Positions 36,481 through 46,377 of a stretch of 64,000 bases of DNA are shown piece after piece. The notes below the pieces were generated by a model. That model saw nothing but the letters and a program-made list of their open reading frames with translations. It did no database searches and had not been told where the DNA came from. The stretch comes from Candidatus Melainabacteria bacterium (GTDB lineage Bacteria; Cyanobacteriota; Vampirovibrionia; Obscuribacterales; Obscuribacteraceae). Where the stretch lies: contig JADJWK010000001.1 in NCBI GenBank assembly GCA_016716405.1, forward strand, positions 2,666,001-2,730,000, given 5' to 3'. The number at the start of each line of letters is the position of its first letter. Within the stretch, counting starts at the first letter, position 1. The position numbers were made by a program, and so were the translations under genes.

Positions 36481-37326
36481 CTAATACCAGGAGAGCTCGA
36501 TGCGGCGATCTCGAGTCAGCTTGGCCATGACCACCTGTTTGGAGATTCCCCGCGAGCGCATGTTCGGGCAGATTTCGAGAATCTGCTCGGCCAGGTTGCC
36601 GACCTGTCTGGTCAGGTCCCCGAAACCGACGAAGAGCTTGCTGGCGGTCGCACCGTAAACGGTGGCCTTATTGATTCTTTTCCAGTCTCGGAAAGCAGCC
36701 AGGATCTGCTGATTGGCGACTTTCGGGCGGGCGCCGGCGACCTGGCTGAGGACGATGAATTGCTCGTCGCTCAAATCTTTCATGAGCACCGCCGATTCGT
36801 GCTTCTGCCCCATATAGACGTCGCTTTTCATGACATAGACCTGGTAGCCCGGAGGCAATCTCTTGCGAATAGCGGGCAGGGTCTTCCAGAATTCGTCGAT
36901 TCCGAAAGCAAGCCCCTTCGTCGGGATCTCCCTGCCTTCGAATACCGGTCTCACCTGCTCGAGATGGTCCGACAGATCGTCTTTCTTGCTTTCCATATAG
37001 CTCAACTGATTGGCCACCGTCCTGGCGTTGGCCAGCCTGAGGTCGTAAAGGAAGTCATAGACCCTGATGTTATAAACCCCGGGCTGGTTGTTCAGAGCGT
37101 CGACGGCCGCCTGGGAGAAGCCCAGAGCCCTGGCCGCGTCGGCAGGGGCTTTGACGGTCACCTCTTTGCGGTTGCTCGAGCCGGTCTTTGCCAGCTCTTT
37201 GAAGACGAGGGGGGTCGGTATCTTACCGGTGGAGCCGCGAAGATTGGGCTGCGCCAGGACCGGAGTCGCCGTCAGGGCAGCCGCGTCCAGGAAGAGAGCC
37301 GTGAGTAGGACATGGAGAGCTTTCAT
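36481..37326 (-). CDS. exported protein of unknown function next to VirB8-like gene
   Basis: A 281-residue protein with a Sec signal peptide (MKALHVLLTALFLDAAALTA, cleavage near VLAQ/PN) and GGAGAGA before its ATG. The mature protein is basic and helical, with no domain I recognise. It starts 15 bases after the VirB8-like gene, so the pair is probably one transcript, and it is followed by the degraded prepilin genes, which suggests an original link to a pilus or secretion apparatus. Confidence 0.65.
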   Translation of the reverse strand: MKALHVLLTALFLDAAALTATPVLAQPNLRGSTGKIPTPLVFKELAKTGSSNRKEVTVKAPADAARALGFSQAAVDALNNQPGVYNIRVYDFLYDLRLANARTVANQLSYMESKKDDLSDHLEQVRPVFEGREIPTKGLAFGIDEFWKTLPAIRKRLPPGYQVYVMKSDVYMGQKHESAVLMKDLSDEQFIVLSQVAGARPKVANQQILAAFRDWKRINKATVYGATASKLFVGFGDLTRQVGNLAEQILEICPNMRSRGISKQVVMAKLTRDRRIELSWY

Positions 37327-37341
37327 TCTCTCCAGCTTAGC

Positions 37342-38298
37342 CTATTTCTTGCCTTTGCTCGAGATGTCTTTCTGCTCGAGGACCACGAGCTTGCCTTCGT
37401 CGTTGAGTCCGATATCGAGCTTGAGATGCACCGGATGCGATGACTTGCCCTCGCTGGTCACCAGGTCGGCGAAGAGATCGACGTCGGTGGTGACTGTGGA
37501 TGTCGGCTCCTGAACGACCTTGTTGATCATCACGGTCTGGTCGCCGGGAAGGGAGCGCAGTTGCTTCTTGCCGATCGGGAAGCCGGTCTCGTTCCAGTAT
37601 CTTTCCATGAGCTCGGGCTTCATCACGGACATGGCTTGAATCTGCGAAGCGCGATAGGTTCTGGGGCTGAAATCGAGCATATTGGCGACATAATTCCTGA
37701 CGAATTTGTCCACCTGCTCGGCTTCCATGGGATTGGCGGCTGCCAATTTGGTCCCGGTGGCTTCCGAGTCCGGGTTGAGCAGGTGAGTCAGTCCGACGAA
37801 AGCGAGAGCGATCACGGCGCCGCAGATCGCCAGGGCGGCCACGCCGCCGCCTACGAGGAATTTGTTGGCGAAAAGAGATTTCGAGCGGGCGGTATCACCG
37901 GCAGCGGCACCGCGTCTTTTTCGCAGAGGCTGCCTGAGCTCGTCCCAGTCGGTAACTTCGGGCGCGGCCGTGGCAGGGCCGGCGGCAGCTATCTTGTATT
38001 CCCCGGTCATGTCGTATTCCCGGGCGCCTTTCTTCTGAGCGAGGATGCGTGACAGTTTCAGGGACTCGTCCCCGGTGAGGAGCACGTGGCTCGTTGGGGG
38101 AGTGCCGATGCGGCGTTTGACCGAGAGGGACAGCCGGCTGTCCACCTCTTTGACCACTACCTGAAAGCCGGACTGGGTCTCCACAACCCGTACCGTGGTC
38201 ACCGGCGAATGGGCTACTATGTCAGGCTCGGTGAAGATATCACCGGTGGGATCGCCCTGGAATGCCTGGGGAGACGCATAGTCGTCTGAATAAGTCAC
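37342..38298 (-). CDS. single-pass membrane protein with VirB8/TraE-like layout
   Basis: A 318-residue protein with a GTG start (AGGAAAG six bases before). About 175 cytoplasmic residues precede one membrane helix (about 172-195, VGGGVAALAICGAVIALAFV). The external C-terminal domain (about 210-310) starts VDKFVRNYVANMLDFSPRTY and ends in beta strands. This topology and that opening resemble the NTF2-like domain of VirB8/TraE proteins of type IV secretion and related systems. The resemblance is by eye only. No VirB4/VirD4-type ATPase is in the window. Confidence 0.5.
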   Translation of the reverse strand: MTYSDDYASPQAFQGDPTGDIFTEPDIVAHSPVTTVRVVETQSGFQVVVKEVDSRLSLSVKRRIGTPPTSHVLLTGDESLKLSRILAQKKGAREYDMTGEYKIAAAGPATAAPEVTDWDELRQPLRKRRGAAAGDTARSKSLFANKFLVGGGVAALAICGAVIALAFVGLTHLLNPDSEATGTKLAAANPMEAEQVDKFVRNYVANMLDFSPRTYRASQIQAMSVMKPELMERYWNETGFPIGKKQLRSLPGDQTVMINKVVQEPTSTVTTDVDLFADLVTSEGKSSHPVHLKLDIGLNDEGKLVVLEQKDISSKGKK

Positions 38299-38412
38299 TT
38301 TGCTTTCCTCTTGTTTTGATTAACGGTGGCTCACGCAAAGCCGTATATTCAAAATCAGCCTGTAGTTTATATCGGATCTCTTGATTTGTCCTGAAACAAA
38401 GTCAATAAGCGG

Positions 38413-38440
38413 AAACCGGGTCTGACTGAAGACCCGGTTT
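38413..38440 (-). terminator. stem-loop after the sigma factor gene
   Basis: AAACCGGGTC (38413-38422) and GACCCGGTTT (38431-38440) pair perfectly around an eight-base loop, 46 bases beyond the stop of the sigma factor gene. The T-tract is short, so it may work in either direction. Confidence 0.55.
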
Positions 38441-38486
38441 CGATTCTCATTCAGGGCTCTGGCCCCGTAAGCTCAGTCTAGCTCAG

Positions 38487-39515
38487 CTAAAGATACTCCC
38501 TGAGTCTGGAGGATCTGCCAGGCTGCCGCAGCTTGCGAAGGGCCTTGAACTCGATCTGACGTACCCGCTCGCGGGTGACGTTGAAGAGCTGGCCAACTTC
38601 TTCCAGGGTCCGCTGTCTGCCGTCGTCGAGACCGAATCGCAGGCGGAGGACATCGCGCTCGCGAGGAGTCAGCTCATTGAGCATCTTGGCCAGATCCTGG
38701 CGCAGGAGCTCGTGAGTGACGGTGGTCTCGGGGCGATCGGTTTCGGCATCTTCGATGAAGTCGCCGAGACGAGAATCTTCTTCCTTGCCGATGGGAGTCT
38801 CGAGCGAGATGGGCTCTTTGGCAGCTTTGATGATCTCGTGGAGCTTGACGATGGATACGTCCATGGAGGAGGCCAGCTCTTGCTCGGTGGGTTTGCGGTT
38901 GAGCTCCTGGGCGAGCTGCCGGGTCACTTTCTTGAGCTTGTTGATCGTCTCGACCATGTGCACGGGAACACGGATGGTTCGCGACTTGTCCGCCAGAGCC
39001 CGGGTGATCGCCTGTCTGATCCACCAGGTGGCGTAGGTCGAGAACTTATAACCCCGCTCGTGGTCGAACTTCTCGGAGGCTCTGATGAGACCGAGGTTGC
39101 CTTCTTGAATCAGATCCAGGAAGGAGAGGCCCCTACCTATATATTTCTTGGCGATGGATACGACCAGTCTGAGGTTGGCCTGGACAAGCTTTCGCTTGGC
39201 CATCATGTCGCCTTGCAGGATCTTGCGGGCAAGCTCGATTTCTTCGTCGGGCTTGAGCAGCTGGATACGACCGATTTCTCTCAGATAGAGTCGAACCGAG
39301 TCTTCAGTGGCGATTTCTCTTGTGGACGGGAGCTCGACGGGCTCGTCATCATCGTCCATGCTGTCGTCTTCATCATCGAGGATGGTGAACTGATCGTCAT
39401 CGATGAGATCCAGCTCTTCCATCTCGTTGCGTTTCGCTATGTTCTCGTCCTCGACGAGCATTCCGCGCATCATTCGATCGGTGTTCGAGGACTTCGACTT
39501 AGAAGCTTTAGGCAT
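38487..39515 (-). CDS. rpoD: primary sigma factor (group 1, RpoD/SigA)
   Basis: A 342-residue sigma-70 factor. The acidic N-terminal 60 residues replace a full region 1.1. Region 1.2 starts at DSVRLYLREIGR; region 2 contains the -10-binding KFSTYATWWIRQAITRAL; region 3 and region 4 follow, with the -35-binding helix-turn-helix TLEEVGQLFNVTRERVRQIE. Near-perfect conservation in region 2.4 argues for the housekeeping sigma. Shorter than most cyanobacterial SigA. ATG with AGGA about ten bases upstream. Confidence 0.94.
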   Translation of the reverse strand: MPKASKSKSSNTDRMMRGMLVEDENIAKRNEMEELDLIDDDQFTILDDEDDSMDDDDEPVELPSTREIATEDSVRLYLREIGRIQLLKPDEEIELARKILQGDMMAKRKLVQANLRLVVSIAKKYIGRGLSFLDLIQEGNLGLIRASEKFDHERGYKFSTYATWWIRQAITRALADKSRTIRVPVHMVETINKLKKVTRQLAQELNRKPTEQELASSMDVSIVKLHEIIKAAKEPISLETPIGKEEDSRLGDFIEDAETDRPETTVTHELLRQDLAKMLNELTPRERDVLRLRFGLDDGRQRTLEEVGQLFNVTRERVRQIEFKALRKLRQPGRSSRLREYL

Positions 39516-39934
39516 ATTGCAGGTTTCCTCATCCTTTTAAAAGATAGATGGTGAGAATCAACGAAATATGGGTTATGTCCAGACAAATGAAAAACTGGGG
39601 CTCGGTGAGACTCGCTTAATCCGCTGTACTTTCTATATGACTTCGTGTCCGGTTCGGACCTGGTTTGTTAGCGGTTTGCGATCGCTCGAGCGCGTTGTTT
39701 CACTATCGTAGGTGCGAAGGTCGTATTCAAGAGGAATCTACACAGTTCCATAATATTTGCCTGAAATCTACGGCAATTTTTGGCTGCGACGGCAGCTCGT
39801 TTGTGCTTGAAATCCCGCTCAGTGCGCCTTTGCAAAGTATCACGGCCGTTGCCAAGGCAACGACTCGATCCTAGTATAGGTGCGACCTGTCACCTGTGCT
39901 CATCTTGTTAAGCTTGTTTAACAGCCTTGTGATA
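39516..39934. other. 419-base intergenic region between rpoD and uvrB
   Basis: This gap holds the upstream region of rpoD (minus strand) and the sequence after uvrB, also minus strand. I see a short inverted repeat around 39847-39862 (CGTTGCC and GGCAACG two bases apart) and a GTTAA/TTAAC pair near 39907-39921, neither followed by a T-tract. One GCGATCGC octamer at 39678 is the cyanobacterial HIP1 sequence but is isolated. No gene is visible; candidate promoters were not convincing. Confidence 0.5.
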
Positions 39935-42010
39935 TCAGGGCTTGCTCTTGAGATTGTCCTTCCGCCCTTTCGATGCCGATTTCCGCGAGCTGGCCAGGTC
40001 TTCCTGCAATAGTTTTAACTGGTCACGAAGCTCAGCAGCCCTCTCGAATTCCAGGTTCTTGGCAGCCTCTCGCATCTCTTTCTCGATGATTCGCACAGCC
40101 TGGTGGACATTTCCCTTGTCGGTTCCCGTGTATCTCTCTATCTTCCGGCGCATTGCTGCCGGATCCTTGAGAGCGGCCGTCTCTTCCTCCGGTTTGCCTC
40201 TAAGGGCTTCCAGGATACTGTTCGAGGTGGTCTTGACAATTGTTTTCGGTATGATGTTGTGTTCCTTGTTATAGGCGATCTGCATGGTCCGCCTTCTTTC
40301 GGTCTCGTCCATGGCTTTGCGCATGGAGTCGGTCATGCGGTCGGCATAGAGAATCACCTGCCCGGCGGCGTTTCGGGCGGCCCGGCCGATGGTCTGGATG
40401 AGAGAGCGCTCGGCTCTGAGGAAGCCCTCTTTATCGGCCTCCATGATCGCCACCATGCTGACTTCCGGCAGATCCAGCCCTTCCCGCAAGAGATTGACTC
40501 CCACCAGGACGTCATATTTGCCTTCTCTGAGATCCCGGAGAAGCTCGATGCGGTCCAGAGCCTTGATGTCCGAGTGCAGCCAGCGCACCCGCATACCGAG
40601 CTCCTGGAGATATTCGGTGAGATCCTCGGCCATGCGCTTGGTGAGCGTGGTGATCAGGACCCGCTCCTGCCGGGCGGTGCGCTCGTTTATCTCTTTGATG
40701 AGATCGTCTATCTGTCCTTCGATCGGACGAACCTCGATCTCCGGGTCCACCAGCCCTGTCGGTCTGATGATCTGCTCTACCACGCTGGCGCTCTCGGCAA
40801 GCTCCCAGTCACCGGGAGTGGCGGAGACGAAGACGACCTGGCCGACTTTCTGGAAAAACTCGTCGGCGGTGAGGGGGCGGTTGTCCCGGGCGCAGGGAAG
40901 ACGGAATCCGTAGTCGATTAGAGTGTCCTTGCGGGAGCGATCGCCGGCGAACATGCCCCGGAGCTGCGGCACCGAGACATGGGACTCGTCTATGAAAGTG
41001 AGAAAACCGTCCTGACCGTATTTGCGAACGAAATAATCGATCAGGGTCTGTGGTGGCTCTCCTGGTGCCCGGTCCTCGAGAATTCGTGAATAGTTCTCGA
41101 TGCCGTGACAGTAGCCGACCTCTTTGAGCATCTCGATGTCGAAACGTGTTCTCTGCTTGAGCCGCTGCGCCTCCACTTGCTTGTCCTGGGAGATGAGCTC
41201 TCCGACACGCTCTTCGAGCTCGAGCTCGATCTGGGCGACGGCGCGATCGATCTCGTCGTCGTCGGCTACATAGTGCTTGGCCGGATAGATCTTGACGAGG
41301 GTCGGCAGCTCTTCTATCTCTCCGGTGACCGGATTGAGCACGCTCAGGCGCTCGACCTCATCGCCGAAGAATTCCACCCGGATCACCCGCTCCTCGTAGG
41401 AGGGATAGACTTCCACGATCTCGCCCCGGGCTCTGAATTTGGCTCGCTCCACCACCATGTCGTTGCGGTCGTAATGGATCTGGACAAGAGAGCGGAGGAA
41501 ATCATGGCGGTCGATTTCCTGATTCACCTGCAGCGATATGGCTGCCGACAGATAGCGTTCGGGCACGCCGAGACCGTAGATACAGCTCACCGAAGCGACC
41601 ACGATGACATCGTCTCTTTCCCAGAGGGAGCGCGTGGTGGAGTGGCGGAGCCGGTCGATCTCGTCGTTGATGCTCGCTTCTTTCTCGATGAAGGTGTCTG
41701 TGGTGGGGATATAGGACTCGGGCTGGTAATAGTCGTAATAGGAGATGAAGTACTCCACGGAGTTCTCCGGGAAGAAATCGCGCATCTCATTGACCAGCTG
41801 GGCTGCCAGGGTCTTGTTGTGAGCCAGGATCAGGGCAGGCTTCTGGGTTTTTTCGATCACCCGGGCCATGGTCATGGTCTTGCCCGAGCCGGTAACCCCG
41901 AGAAGGGTCTGCCGGGCAAGACCTTCGCTGATTCCCCGGGACAGAAGCCTGATTGCTTCAGGTTGATCGCCTGAGGGCGTTAATTCGGAGACGACCTTGA
42001 ATTCGGGCAT
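39935..42010 (-). CDS. uvrB: excinuclease ABC subunit B
   Basis: A 691-residue UvrB of normal length: Walker A GVTGSGKTMTMA, beta-hairpin YYDYYQPESYIP, helicase motifs including QTIGRAARN, and a C-terminal UVR domain (about 635-670) that binds UvrC. It verifies damage in nucleotide excision repair. It starts ten bases after tatA, an unusual neighbour, and has no unusual residues that I can see. Confidence 0.97.
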   Translation of the reverse strand: MPEFKVVSELTPSGDQPEAIRLLSRGISEGLARQTLLGVTGSGKTMTMARVIEKTQKPALILAHNKTLAAQLVNEMRDFFPENSVEYFISYYDYYQPESYIPTTDTFIEKEASINDEIDRLRHSTTRSLWERDDVIVVASVSCIYGLGVPERYLSAAISLQVNQEIDRHDFLRSLVQIHYDRNDMVVERAKFRARGEIVEVYPSYEERVIRVEFFGDEVERLSVLNPVTGEIEELPTLVKIYPAKHYVADDDEIDRAVAQIELELEERVGELISQDKQVEAQRLKQRTRFDIEMLKEVGYCHGIENYSRILEDRAPGEPPQTLIDYFVRKYGQDGFLTFIDESHVSVPQLRGMFAGDRSRKDTLIDYGFRLPCARDNRPLTADEFFQKVGQVVFVSATPGDWELAESASVVEQIIRPTGLVDPEIEVRPIEGQIDDLIKEINERTARQERVLITTLTKRMAEDLTEYLQELGMRVRWLHSDIKALDRIELLRDLREGKYDVLVGVNLLREGLDLPEVSMVAIMEADKEGFLRAERSLIQTIGRAARNAAGQVILYADRMTDSMRKAMDETERRRTMQIAYNKEHNIIPKTIVKTTSNSILEALRGKPEEETAALKDPAAMRRKIERYTGTDKGNVHQAVRIIEKEMREAAKNLEFERAAELRDQLKLLQEDLASSRKSASKGRKDNLKSKP

Positions 42011-42020
42011 GTGTCAGAGC

Positions 42021-42263
42021 TCAGCTCGAGACTGCCTCTTCTTCTTTCTCGGATTTCTTCTTCTCGCCGCCTTGTTTGCCGTCGGCTTTTTTGTCGGCTT
42101 CATTGATGGCGGTGGAGACTTCGTCCTGGGCGTCCGTCAGAGCTTTCTTGAAATTGCCGATCCCCTGCCCGAGGGCGCGTCCGAGCTCAGGCAGCTTTTT
42201 GGGGCCGAAGAGGAGCAACGCCACCCCGGCAACTATGGCTATATCGACTGGGCTATTCAGCAT
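42021..42263 (-). CDS. tatA: Sec-independent translocase subunit TatA/E
   Basis: An 80-residue protein with one N-terminal helix and the FGPKKLPELGRALGQG amphipathic motif of TatA/TatB, then a Glu/Lys-rich charged tail. FGP and the Glu after the first helix region are conserved. TatA forms the translocation pore for folded proteins. tatC is not in the window. TatA rather than TatB is inferred from the short length. Confidence 0.9.
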   Translation of the reverse strand: MLNSPVDIAIVAGVALLLFGPKKLPELGRALGQGIGNFKKALTDAQDEVSTAINEADKKADGKQGGEKKKSEKEEEAVSS

Positions 42264-42307
42264 TTGCCAACCCTCCTGGTTTTCAATACTGATCCTAACA
42301 TACTCTC

Positions 42308-43867
42308 CTATTTTGCAGGCTCGCTCCTGGGCTTAGGCGGCGTCTCTTCGAGCAATCGCTTGAGCCTGGCCTCATTGAGATAATTCTCGAGGACGCCCTC
42401 CAGAGGGTGGGAATAGACCTTGTGGTGGGTCCGGTCGGCGAGCTCGGCGATGGCGGCCTGCATATAGACGTGGTCGGGGATCAATCCTTCCGGCTCGAGA
42501 TGCTTGTCGATACTGGTCGCATCGATGTGCATCCTGGGCTTGTTGTTCACGAAATTATCTTTGTTCATATCGGCTATGAAACCGACATAATGATTGTCCG
42601 GATTGAGCCTGACCCATTTGATGTCGCTGGCCAGGAGCAGGTTGTACAGGAGCGCCACGTGGGGATGATCGGGCTGTTGCTCGTTGTGGTCTATCCTGCC
42701 GGCGAAGACTGTGACCAGGCAGTTTGTGAAGCTCTTGCCGATCTGATCGAGGTAGAGGGTGCCGTCCCTGTCCTGGAAATACTCTTCGGACTCCCTCAGG
42801 GTGGCTACCTGGAGGGGCCAGTATTTCTCTTTCTTGGTGCCCACCACCTCGCCATCCTTGGTTTTGACGTCCACATTGATGAATCCGAAAGTGTTCAGGC
42901 GGGACAGAGCTGCGGTCACCTCCGGGGCGTAGAATTGCTTCTGGATCTTCGGATCCACCGCATAGCTCAGGGGAAACTCGCTGAGCTCCTCCCATGTCCC
43001 GTTGCCGTTCTCATCGAAGAAGAGGACTCCGTCCGGTGTGGGCAGCCCGTGCTTGAGGCGGGCGGCGCGATTGCGCCTTATACCCGGCTGCCAGGCGAGC
43101 TTGCGATAGTCGATCATGCAGCGGCCGGTGGCAGCGCTGCCCTGACGGTAATGCTCATTGATAAAGAGCTCTTTGGCGGTGCCCAGTATGGAGGGGCAGA
43201 GGAGGGAGCCCACCGGGCTCTCGTAGAAGGCCATCCACTTTATGAACGAGAGCTCCTCGGCGAATCTCGCCAGGGTGACCAGGGTGATATTCGCCGAGTC
43301 GTGCCAGGCTACAATGCCGAAATTGCTTGCTTCGAGCCTCGTGGTCACCAGGGACTTGATGTTCTTGCCCTGGTAATCGGCCGTCTGACCCGAGGCGAAG
43401 AGCAAGACGTCTTTGAGGACGGTCTGGGAAGTCTTGCCCCGCTCATCCCAGGAGCCGCCTGTGTGAAACTTTGTGAGACCGCCACCGGGGAAGGCGAAAC
43501 GCACTTCGGTGAAACCGGACTGGGGGGCGTGAATCGAAAATCGCAGTCCGCTCGCCTTACCATGGCCGGGAAGCAGCACCACTATCGGTGCGCCGTTCTT
43601 GTAGCGAGACATGGTCGGATACGAGATGGTGACTGCGATACGTCCGACCGACTCGTCGCTGCAATTTACATAGGTGCTCACGCTCTTCTCCGGCACCGCG
43701 GGCAGTTCTTTCATGCTCTCCGGCGGCAGCTCGGGTCGGGCCGCCGACCATGCCGGCCAGGCTGAGCAAAGCAAGACAAGTAAGGCCAGGAGAGTCCGGG
43801 CGATACTTGCCCGGTTGCTTGCTCTCCGGGAACTGGAATGGTCGATTCGGGCGGCTGTCGTGCTCAT
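42308..43867 (-). CDS. exported protein with alpha/beta-hydrolase-like features
   Basis: A 519-residue protein with a positively charged N-terminus and a Sec signal (ARTLLALLVLLCSAWPAWSA). VVLLPGHGKASG and FTEVRFAFPGGG look like the first strands of an alpha/beta hydrolase, and IVAWHDSANITLVTLARF occupies the place of the nucleophile elbow, with Ser but lacking the usual Gly. DENGNGTWEE (about residue 284) resembles a calcium-binding loop. The C-terminal half is unrecognised. Activity is therefore uncertain. Confidence 0.55.
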   Translation of the reverse strand: MSTTAARIDHSSSRRASNRASIARTLLALLVLLCSAWPAWSAARPELPPESMKELPAVPEKSVSTYVNCSDESVGRIAVTISYPTMSRYKNGAPIVVLLPGHGKASGLRFSIHAPQSGFTEVRFAFPGGGLTKFHTGGSWDERGKTSQTVLKDVLLFASGQTADYQGKNIKSLVTTRLEASNFGIVAWHDSANITLVTLARFAEELSFIKWMAFYESPVGSLLCPSILGTAKELFINEHYRQGSAATGRCMIDYRKLAWQPGIRRNRAARLKHGLPTPDGVLFFDENGNGTWEELSEFPLSYAVDPKIQKQFYAPEVTAALSRLNTFGFINVDVKTKDGEVVGTKKEKYWPLQVATLRESEEYFQDRDGTLYLDQIGKSFTNCLVTVFAGRIDHNEQQPDHPHVALLYNLLLASDIKWVRLNPDNHYVGFIADMNKDNFVNNKPRMHIDATSIDKHLEPEGLIPDHVYMQAAIAELADRTHHKVYSHPLEGVLENYLNEARLKRLLEETPPKPRSEPAK

Positions 43868-44015
43868 AAGCTGGTTGTTAGGTTATCAGCTCTGACGCTC
43901 GCGAGACGGTCGGGTTTCCTTAGAAACCGCCCCAAGAGCGAGACCTGCCGGCAAATCGGCATCTCTTCCAGGTTTTTGGCTCATGAAATTTAAGTAATAG
44001 CCTTAATAACGTCCC

Positions 44016-46187
44016 TCAGGACGGCAGCAGAGGCTGCAAGCGAGTGAAGTCGGCCAGGTGCTCGAATCCCGAATAGACATTTTTGAGGATGCCGTGCCTG
44101 AGCAGTCGCCTGCCCTCGTCTTCGTCGTTGACCATGACTTTCTCGAAAAAGCCGTCCACCGGAGCCGAAAGCGGTTTGAGGCTGGCGATCAGGTGCCTGT
44201 ACTGGTCGATGCCGGTGGGCTCGAAGCGATCGAGCTCGGGCTTGATCTCTTTGTACTTGCTCCAGAGCGCCTTCTCCGCTTCCTGGCTGATTTTCGATTC
44301 GTCCACGATGGAGGGCGAGTCGGGCTTGAGAATATTGCCCAGGCGCACACCGGCCCGGACCAGGGCGAAAGAGCTGTCGCCTTCGATCAGCTCTTCCAGG
44401 GCTTTCAGCCTGACGGCGGTGTCGGCGACGCCTTGCATGGGTCTGCCGGCGCTCATCACGGCATCGATGATCTCCCGGCGGTGACCGGACTCCAGAAGCC
44501 GGGCTCGCAGCCGCTGGCTGAGGAATTCCACCAGGTCCGCGCGGGTGGATTGTCGATCGAATTCTTTTTCTTTCCTCGATCGGCGACCGGCCACCATGGG
44601 CTCGAATCGGTCGAGGAGCTCATCTATGAGAGCTTCGAGATCGAGGCGCTGATTCTCGAGGGGCCCGTCCAGGAGGATATCGATCAATCCCTGGGCATTT
44701 CTCCTGAGCGCAAAAGGATCGCTCGAGCCAGACGGGCGTTTGCCCAGGCAGAAGAGACCGGTGACATGATCGAGCTTGTCGAGAACCGCCGCCATGGCGC
44801 CCACCATGTCGCCGGGCAGCCCGTCGTCATTGTGCCGGGGCGAGTAATGGCTGGCGATGGCGGTGACCACCTGCTCCGGCATGCCCTCGAGCTCGGCGTA
44901 CCAGGCGCCTACATAGCCCTGCAGCTCCGGCAGCTCGCCGACCAGATTGGTGACCAGGTCGAGCTTGCAGAGCTTCATGGTCTCCTCGAGACAGACCGAA
45001 TGTTTGGAGTCCAGCCCCAGTTGCCTGGAGACGGAAGCGGCAAGCCCGACGAGGCGGTCGCGTTTGTCCAGGTAGCTGCCCAGACCGTGCTGGTAGGTGA
45101 GCTGGCCCAGAGCTTCCAGCCGCTCGGTCAGCTTGATCTTCTGATCGTCGAAATAGAAGAACTTGCCGTCGGCGAGCCGGGCTTTGAGGACCCTCTCGTT
45201 GCCCTGGCGGATGGTCTTCTGGGCGGCCTCCACGTCGTTGTTGGCGACGGTGATGAAATGCGGCAGGAGATTGTTGGCGGTGGCGCTCTGGTGATCGCCG
45301 CTTGTGCCGGACCGCTCCACAGGGAAGTATCGCTGGTGGTGCACCATGATCGTCTCCAGGAGCTTGTCGGGCAGAGCCAGATAGTCGTCGGAGAAATTGC
45401 CCATGAGCGCTCGCGGCCACTCGGTGATGTTCACGACCTCATCAAGAAGCGCGCCACTGGTGAGGCGTCCCGCTTCTCCTTGCACCGAAGCAGCCAGGCT
45501 CGTCACTTGCTCTTCGATGAGCTTCCTGCGCTTTTCGGGGTCAACGAGGACTTTGCCTTTCGCCAGGCTCGGCTCGTATTCATCGGGCGAGGCCAGGTCG
45601 ATAGGCGCCGGGGCGAGGATTCGGTGTCCGTGGGTGGTGCGCCCGGCTTCGATATTCTCCATCTTGAAGGGCACCACCTCCCGGTCGAGAAGCGATACCA
45701 GCCAGCGAATCGGCCGGGAGAATTTCAAGCTGGACTCTCCCCAGCGCATCAGCCTCTCGCCCGATATCTGGGCGATCACCGGCGGCACGATCTCGCTGAG
45801 GAGCGCCGAAGTCTCTTTCCCTTTGATAAGCAGGTTGGCCACCATATAGTCGGTGCCGCCGATATTCTCTTTCTCGAGCCTGTCGACAGGCAGTCCGCTC
45901 TTGTCGGCGAATCCCAGAAGCGCCTTATTGGGCTTGCCCTCGCCATCGAAACAACGATCCACCGGGGGACCTTTGCGTTTCTCCTGCCTGTCGGGTTGCC
46001 TTTCTGGAAGTCCTTCGATAAGCGCGGTAAGGCGGCGCGGCGTCGCCAGGGTTTTGATAGCCCCGGGCTCGATGCCGTGCTCGCCGAGTGCCTGGCCGAG
46101 CAATTCGGCCAGTCTTCTTCGCGCCTCCGGAATATGCCCGGCAGGCAGCTCTTCGGTTCCAATCTCTAAAAGGTATGTATGGCTCAT
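44016..46187 (-). CDS. glyS: glycine-tRNA ligase beta subunit
   Basis: A 723-residue GlyS of the alpha2beta2 bacterial type: N-terminal LLEIGTEELPAGHIPEA and TPRRLT, the KRKGPP motif, the HD-like centre (NEWPR-type motif here ITEWPRALMGNF) and the C-terminal anticodon-binding domain. It needs the alpha subunit GlyQ, whose gene is not adjacent here. The 703-residue frame on the opposite strand is a shadow of this gene. Confidence 0.97.
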   Translation of the reverse strand: MSHTYLLEIGTEELPAGHIPEARRRLAELLGQALGEHGIEPGAIKTLATPRRLTALIEGLPERQPDRQEKRKGPPVDRCFDGEGKPNKALLGFADKSGLPVDRLEKENIGGTDYMVANLLIKGKETSALLSEIVPPVIAQISGERLMRWGESSLKFSRPIRWLVSLLDREVVPFKMENIEAGRTTHGHRILAPAPIDLASPDEYEPSLAKGKVLVDPEKRRKLIEEQVTSLAASVQGEAGRLTSGALLDEVVNITEWPRALMGNFSDDYLALPDKLLETIMVHHQRYFPVERSGTSGDHQSATANNLLPHFITVANNDVEAAQKTIRQGNERVLKARLADGKFFYFDDQKIKLTERLEALGQLTYQHGLGSYLDKRDRLVGLAASVSRQLGLDSKHSVCLEETMKLCKLDLVTNLVGELPELQGYVGAWYAELEGMPEQVVTAIASHYSPRHNDDGLPGDMVGAMAAVLDKLDHVTGLFCLGKRPSGSSDPFALRRNAQGLIDILLDGPLENQRLDLEALIDELLDRFEPMVAGRRSRKEKEFDRQSTRADLVEFLSQRLRARLLESGHRREIIDAVMSAGRPMQGVADTAVRLKALEELIEGDSSFALVRAGVRLGNILKPDSPSIVDESKISQEAEKALWSKYKEIKPELDRFEPTGIDQYRHLIASLKPLSAPVDGFFEKVMVNDEDEGRRLLRHGILKNVYSGFEHLADFTRLQPLLPS

Positions 46188-46377
46188 TGCCAGATTATAT
46201 TAGGTAGGGGAAAAATTAACAGACGGTTGCTCGTCTCAATCAGCCTTCCGATACTAAATGGTACTCAACGGACCTCAAGGAGCTTCCTCTGGTTGTTGAA
46301 AACTCGTGATCTGCCCCATATGCGGTGTCGAGCCGGGGTTCTAAAGGGTATCAGGAGAGTGCCGGAAGTTGCAAATT

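Noticed and set aside
39678..39685. GCGATCGC octamer (HIP1, typical of many cyanobacteria)
   Set aside because: I noticed only two copies (also 12541-12548) in the window, far below the density of HIP1-rich genomes, so it says nothing about lineage.
44058..46169. Long open frame (703 codons) on the strand opposite glyS
   Set aside because: It mirrors the full glyS gene; its translation shows no domain and the composition expected of an antisense frame in GC-rich DNA.
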